Below the pieces are notes generated by a model. It was not told the origin of the DNA. It saw nothing but the letters and a program-made list of their open reading frames with translations, and did no database searches. This document shows positions 60,949 to 64,000 of a DNA stretch of 64,000 nt, in pieces. Position numbers and translations under genes: made by a program. The first letter of the stretch is position 1. Each line of letters opens with the position of its first letter. Source of the DNA: Halolamina litorea (lineage in GTDB: Archaea; Halobacteriota; Halobacteria; Halobacteriales; Haloferacaceae); contig NZ_JANHGR010000001.1 in NCBI RefSeq assembly GCF_026616205.1, positions 248,001-312,000 of the forward strand, written 5' to 3'.

Positions 60949-61329
60949 CTACCTGCAGTCCAAATCCGACGCGCTCATCGTTCGAATCGCAGTCTCCAGA
61001 CAATCTTGTTCTCCGTCACAGGTTTCGCCTTCGAGATTGTCGACGTGGACCCATGAGAGCGGGTTCGACTGGTCCTCTCCCTCGAGCCGTACCCTCTCAA
61101 CACCGACCGAGTCCGGGTCGTCAACGGCGTAACCGACACGCAGCTCCTTCTCCGGATGGATCCACATCCGGGCGAAGAGGTTCCCACCCGTGTTGACTAG
61201 GTCACCACCGATCCAGCCGTCAGGAGCCTCAGGAATGTCCTCGGGTCCGTGAACGCTAGGAGATGAGCCGGCCATTTGCTGGCCACTCGGTTCCCCGTCG
61301 GCAAGAAGTGAGGGGTCGCCTACAACCAC
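60949..61329 (-). CDS. small protein coupled to the second integrase
   Basis: A 126-residue protein. GTG at 61329 overlaps the integrase stop by 10 bases; an internal ATG at 61275 is the alternative. DGWIGGDLVNTGGNLFARMWIHPEKELRVGYAVDDP is beta-rich; later SWVHVDNLEGETCDGEQDCLETAIRTMSASDLDC holds three Cys. Not recognised. SNJ2-type halovirus integrases are known to depend on small proteins encoded downstream, so a helper role is conceivable. Confidence 0.55.
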   Translation of the reverse strand: MVVGDPSLLADGEPSGQQMAGSSPSVHGPEDIPEAPDGWIGGDLVNTGGNLFARMWIHPEKELRVGYAVDDPDSVGVERVRLEGEDQSNPLSWVHVDNLEGETCDGEQDCLETAIRTMSASDLDCR

Positions 61330-61907
61330 CCCACCTTCCCGCGCTCCCTCGCCTGCGCCTTCTCCGTCGCCTCACCTCTGTAGTGGTTCAGGAACGTATC
61401 GAGGTCGTTCCACCCGCCCCAACGAAGCGCCACCGTCTGATCCACATCCGCATTAGCCAACTGACCCGCCCACGTCCGTCGGAGATCGTGGAACGTCAGG
61501 TGGCGCCACCGACCCTCGCCTGTCGTCGACGCCAGCTCGTCGCGAGCGCCCTCGACCCAGTTCCGGAGCGCCCGGGTGGAGCGATCGACGAGCACCTCGT
61601 CGTCGTCGACGCCGCCGAAGCTCGCCGCGGCGTCGATCGTGTCCGCCAGCGAGTCGGGGATCGGCGCCTCGCGTAGCTTCTCGCCCTTGCCCTCGGGGAC
61701 GACGAGCATCTGCCCCGCCGCGCCGCCGTCGACGACGTGCTCGGGGCGGACCGAGACGACCTCGTGGGAGCGCAGGCCCACCTCGGCGCCGAGGCGGAAC
61801 GCGACCTTCCGCAGCGGGTCGTCGGCGACGCCGAGGAGCTGCTCGACCTCCGACCGACTGAGCCACACCCGCCGACCCTCCTTGCCGTCGTACTCCTCGG
61901 TCATCAT
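61320..61907 (-). CDS. tyrosine recombinase, catalytic domain only
   Basis: A 195-residue integrase with no N-terminal arm/core-binding domain. R46 in GLRSHEVVSVRPEHV, H140-D-L-R143 in FHDLRRTWAGQL, W-GGW (163-166) in place of the second His, and Y176 in FLNHYRGEA. This short architecture is common in haloarchaeal pleolipovirus-type elements. Start at one of two ATGs (61907 or the next codon). Presence of a second integrase suggests a composite element. Confidence 0.88.
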   Translation of the reverse strand: MMTEEYDGKEGRRVWLSRSEVEQLLGVADDPLRKVAFRLGAEVGLRSHEVVSVRPEHVVDGGAAGQMLVVPEGKGEKLREAPIPDSLADTIDAAASFGGVDDDEVLVDRSTRALRNWVEGARDELASTTGEGRWRHLTFHDLRRTWAGQLANADVDQTVALRWGGWNDLDTFLNHYRGEATEKAQARERGKVGWL

Positions 61908-62008
61908 TGCTGGCTTCCTCCTTGCGCGCTTCCCGGAAGGTTTCCCGCCTCGACCGACCCGAAACGGGGGGTGAATCGGGCCGATTCGGGGGGTGATCGG
62001 CGCTCGAC

Positions 62009-62036
62009 CTTCCGAGAATGCCTCGGTTCTCGGAAG
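62009..62036. repeat. perfect 10-bp inverted repeat near the second integrase
   Basis: CTTCCGAGAA and TTCTCGGAAG with an 8-base loop, between the 33-residue gene and the integrase gene. A shorter related palindrome CTTCCCGGAAG lies at about 61928-61938, and CGGGGGGTGA occurs twice between them. Could be a hairpin terminator of the AbrB operon or binding sites for integrase or a regulator. Confidence 0.5.
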
Positions 62037-62040
62037 CGGG

Positions 62041-62142
62041 TCACGCTACACCTCTCGCCGCGCCGTCGGCGTCGCCGGTGCAGAGCGGGCACTCGTCGTC
62101 GCTGTTGCTGTAGCCGATCCGGTGGAGTGAACAGTAGTCCAT
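62041..62142 (-). CDS. zinc-finger-like microprotein (33 aa)
   Basis: MDYCSLHRIGYSNSDDE then CPLCTGDADGAARGVA. C-x2-H...C-x2-C spacing suits a single zinc. ATG at 62142 overlaps the AbrB stop as TGATG, so it is the second gene of that mini-operon. Very short, supported by overlap and Cys pattern. Confidence 0.55.
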   Translation of the reverse strand: MDYCSLHRIGYSNSDDECPLCTGDADGAARGVA

Positions 62143-62384
62143 CAGTCCCACCCGTCGAAGTCCTCCGCCTCCCGAACACGGAACTCGTCGGCGCCGGCGT
62201 CGTAGCCGATCTCGAGGTCGTCGCCCTTCTCCATGCCGAGCCGCTCGACCATCTCTTTCGGGAGTGAGACGGTGAAGGTGCCGTCGTTGGTGCCGAGGGT
62301 CCGCTGACCGAGCGGGACCACATCGGAGTCGCTACCAGTCTTCGCTTCAGCCGCCGCCCGGCTGGGCCGAGATTTCGTCGCCAC
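62142..62384 (-). CDS. SpoVT/AbrB-domain DNA-binding protein
   Basis: An 80-residue protein with LGTNDGTFTVSLPKEMVERLGMEKGDDLEIGYDAGADEFRVRE, the swapped-hairpin AbrB fold. The GTG at 62384 is supported by a TATA-like TATTTTA at 62408-62414, 24-30 bases upstream. Residues before it in frame are arginine-rich and rejected. Likely autoregulatory in the element's control region, divergent from the rightward gene chain. Confidence 0.82.
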   Translation of the reverse strand: MATKSRPSRAAAEAKTGSDSDVVPLGQRTLGTNDGTFTVSLPKEMVERLGMEKGDDLEIGYDAGADEFRVREAEDFDGWD

Positions 62385-62407
62385 GGACTTCCTTGCGTGT
62401 AGACTCG

Positions 62408-62414
62408 TAAAATA
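62408..62414 (-). promoter_or_regulatory. TATA box of the AbrB gene
   Basis: TATTTTA on the minus strand, 24-30 bases before the GTG at 62384. A rightward GGTATAAGG lies at 62435-62443 for the divergent genes. Confidence 0.5.
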
Positions 62415-62485
62415 CCTACGCGAGTATCTATGCCGGTATAAGGATCCCGAGCCGCCGAGTACGCCGACCCCGGAAAGCCGACCGC

Positions 62486-62722
62486 ATGGCAACAACGGTA
62501 CACCGGAAGGAGCAGGGCGAGCAACGAAGCTACCTCGTCGCTCAAGCCACGGACGCGACCGGCCAACAGGTCGGAAGTCACGTCTTCCGCGTTGTCGACG
62601 ACGCCGTCGACTACGTTGGCGAAGGCAACGCCGTCGGCGACTGGGAGCCCAACGAGGAGCTGACGAACGATGACGCACCGCAGTCCGCGCTCGATGCGGC
62701 CCGCGAGGCCGCCGATGTCTGA
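62486..62722 (+). CDS. small protein, first gene of the rightward chain
   Basis: A 78-residue protein beginning MATTVHRKEQGEQRSYLV, with beta-strand SYLVAQATDATGQQVGSHVFRVVDDAVDYVGEG and an acidic helical end. Not recognised. The stop overlaps the next start by 8 bases. TATA-like GGTATAAGG about 45 bases upstream. Confidence 0.6.
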   Translation: MATTVHRKEQGEQRSYLVAQATDATGQQVGSHVFRVVDDAVDYVGEGNAVGDWEPNEELTNDDAPQSALDAAREAADV

Positions 62723-62921
62723 AGACGGCTATGCGGGCTCACGGAAGGTGCTGGAACGCGGTGGGAGTCTCACAGTGGGTATCCCGAAGGCGATTGTCGA
62801 CCGCTACGGGATCGAGAAGGGCGACGACGTGTTCTGGAGCGACCGGGAAGGCGCCGATCGGCCCATGTTCATCCCGCCGGGGCGGGCAGAACTGGACCCG
62901 GCGGGCGCAGGGGTGGCCTGA
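62715..62921 (+). CDS. AbrB/SpoVT-like small protein
   Basis: A 68-residue protein: SRKVLERGGSLTVGIPKAIVDRYGIEKGDDVFW resembles the AbrB swapped hairpin, more so in G-(S)-L-T-V-x-I-P-K. It is the rightward counterpart of the AbrB gene at 62142. ATG at 62715, stop overlapping the next ATG (TGATG). Confidence 0.7.
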   Translation: MSEDGYAGSRKVLERGGSLTVGIPKAIVDRYGIEKGDDVFWSDREGADRPMFIPPGRAELDPAGAGVA

Positions 62922-63124
62922 TGCACACCCACGAGCGCGGCGACGTGCTCGCCCTCCAAGCCGAAACGGAGGTCGAGCATCAAGCGCTGGTCCGCCTGTG
63001 CAGTATCCTCTCGCTCCCCGGGCTGCGCTTCCCGGCACCTGAGTGGCGACTCCCGTCGTGGGACGGCCTCGACCACGACAGCGACCGGGAGGCGCTGCTA
63101 CTCCCGGACGGAGGTGGTCGGTGA
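62921..63124 (+). CDS. small element protein
   Basis: A 67-residue hydrophilic protein, MHTHERGDVLALQAETEVEHQALVRLCSILSLPGLRFPAPEWR. The start overlaps the previous stop (TGATG) and the stop overlaps the next GTG (GTGA). No family recognised; coupling and composition support translation. Confidence 0.55.
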   Translation: MHTHERGDVLALQAETEVEHQALVRLCSILSLPGLRFPAPEWRLPSWDGLDHDSDREALLLPDGGGR

Positions 63125-63981
63125 GCTTCACCGTCGAGTTCGGGACGAAGAGCGGCGCCGACGCCGCTCGCGAGGAGCACGAGGAATACGTCTGCCCCGT
63201 CGACGACGACCGTCGGCTGAAGACCGTCGCGTTCATCGACGACACGCCCGAGGTCGTTCGCGATCAGCTCGAGGCCGGCGCCCAGACCGGCCGCGCCGAG
63301 CGCGACCAGGGCAGCGGGCAGGCCGATCTCACCGACGCCGAGAAGAACCGCGTCGGCCCGTTCGTCGAGGAGAACAACTACCTGAAAGCGGCCAGCGTGA
63401 AGGCGCTGCTCCGTGACAACGGCGTGAGCGACTGGGAAGCGTGGTACGACCCGGAACTCAGCGTCGACGAACACAAGTCCTCGATCCTCCCCGAAGCCCA
63501 GCAGGCCGGCGGGGGCGACCGGATCGAGAACGACGGACCCGATCGCGCCGCCGCCGCTCGCGCCGAGAAGGCAGCCGGTAGCCAGTGCGACCATGCTCAA
63601 GACCACTGCAAGCACGGTGATTCGGGCGCTTGCGAGTTCCTCCGGGAGTCCTGCGGGATGGACGACGACGAAGTCTCCGCGCTCCTATCTGACGAACCGA
63701 CTGCCGCCGATGATGAGATCACCGGCGACGCCGCCGGAGCCCTCGGCCGGGCGTGGCAGGGCTACAAGGCCGGCATCAGCCGGCTGGATCAGGAACTCTC
63801 CGACGCCGTGGAGGCGAAGGGCAACGCCGAGCAGGCGGCCGCCGCGATCAACGCGATTCGTGCCGACCACGGACAAGAGCCGATGGAGTTCAAGCGCCTC
63901 GAAGAGCTCAGCGACGAGCTCCAAGCGACTGGCCGCGACGCACACGACGCCCGGGGCCACGTCGAGGAGGCCAGCGCGTGA
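63121..63981 (+). CDS. element protein with cysteine cluster and coiled coil
   Basis: A 286-residue protein from GTG 63121. The N-terminal part has VSFTVEFGTKSGADAAREEHEEYVCPVDDDRRLKT; SQCDHAQDHCKHGDSGACEFLRESCG in the middle holds four cysteines and several His that may bind zinc; the C-terminal 90 residues form an acidic coiled coil (LDQELSDAVEAKGNAEQAAAAINAI). Not recognised; similar proteins occur in early regions of haloarchaeal head-tail viruses, as a general impression only. Confidence 0.6.
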   Translation: MSFTVEFGTKSGADAAREEHEEYVCPVDDDRRLKTVAFIDDTPEVVRDQLEAGAQTGRAERDQGSGQADLTDAEKNRVGPFVEENNYLKAASVKALLRDNGVSDWEAWYDPELSVDEHKSSILPEAQQAGGGDRIENDGPDRAAAARAEKAAGSQCDHAQDHCKHGDSGACEFLRESCGMDDDEVSALLSDEPTAADDEITGDAAGALGRAWQGYKAGISRLDQELSDAVEAKGNAEQAAAAINAIRADHGQEPMEFKRLEELSDELQATGRDAHDARGHVEEASA

Positions 63982-64000
63982 GCGACTACGAGTGTCCGGT
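63978..64000 (+). CDS. start of a further small gene, cut by the window
   Basis: GTG at 63978 overlaps the previous stop as GTGA and reads MSDYECP, as a zinc-finger microprotein might. Only seven complete codons are visible, so the call rests on the repeated overlap pattern. Confidence 0.4.

Noticed and set aside
62301-62678. Longer AbrB protein with an extra N-terminal region
   Set aside because: The extension is arginine-rich and overlaps the divergent gene and promoter; the GTG at 62384 has a TATA box at the right distance.
1-64000. tRNA or rRNA genes
   Set aside because: I looked for GTTCRANNC T-arm patterns in the intergenic spaces and found none with stems. The matches seen were inside coding regions. 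A covariance-model scan would be decisive.

Overview
The window is a GC-rich archaeal chromosome segment from a halophilic archaeon (class Halobacteria). The evidence is the acidic proteomes (long Asp/Glu runs), haloarchaea-specific families (HVO_2523-type zinc fingers, DUF5816, DUF5822, DUF7127, HTH-10/Bat regulators), a bacterioruberin carotenoid cluster, PAN and Cdc48 AAA ATPases, pyruvoyl arginine decarboxylase, and TATA boxes placed 25-33 bases before start codons (leaderless transcripts). No rRNA, tRNA or CRISPR array was recognised.

Core chromosome, 1-53.6 kb. 1-9.5 kb: a truncated DUF2298 membrane protein, arginine decarboxylase, a pair of paralogous membrane proteins, the proteasome-activating nucleotidase, oligoendopeptidase F and TruA. 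10-16.4 kb: a class II (B12-dependent) ribonucleotide reductase, a PAS histidine kinase and a membrane-anchored sulfite-oxidase-type molybdoenzyme. 16.5-21.8 kb: phytoene synthase and the overlapping crtD-lyeJ-cruF operon for C50 carotenoids, with an HNH nuclease gene between them. 22-30.8 kb: two SDR enzymes, an aminotransferase, a GIY-YIG-like protein, glutamyl-tRNA synthetase and an ABC-2 exporter. 30.9-42 kb: Cdc48 with a coupled small DUF7127 protein, a hydrolase, a HAD phosphatase, a methyltransferase, an acyl-CoA dehydrogenase, a secreted beta-rich protein, an alanyl-tRNA editing protein, a bridging factor and an EamA permease. 42-53.6 kb: succinyl-CoA synthetase, two HTH-10 regulators, threonine synthase, two related histidine kinases in divergent orientation (one with a degenerate receiver), a tandem-domain stress protein and a Tat lipoprotein sugar dehydrogenase.

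Integrated element, about 53.6-64 kb (right end beyond the window). A tyrosine integrase closes a leftward operon of six short, overlapping genes, three of them zinc-finger microproteins. Divergent from it are two tandem phiH1-type repressors. A visibly AT-richer insert (about 56.9-58.3 kb) carries a winged-helix/Panacea-like protein facing an unrecognised three-segment membrane protein. Next comes a convergent C5-methyltransferase/restriction endonuclease pair, then a second catalytic-domain-only integrase, an AbrB mini-operon, and a rightward chain of overlapping small genes that runs off the window. This looks like a provirus or integrative element that has collected defence genes; the main candidate for something undescribed is the Panacea-like/membrane-protein pair.

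Most start codons were chosen by family length, TATA spacing or overlap with the neighbouring stop. Long arginine-rich frames opposite genuine genes are side-effects of high GC and were left out.
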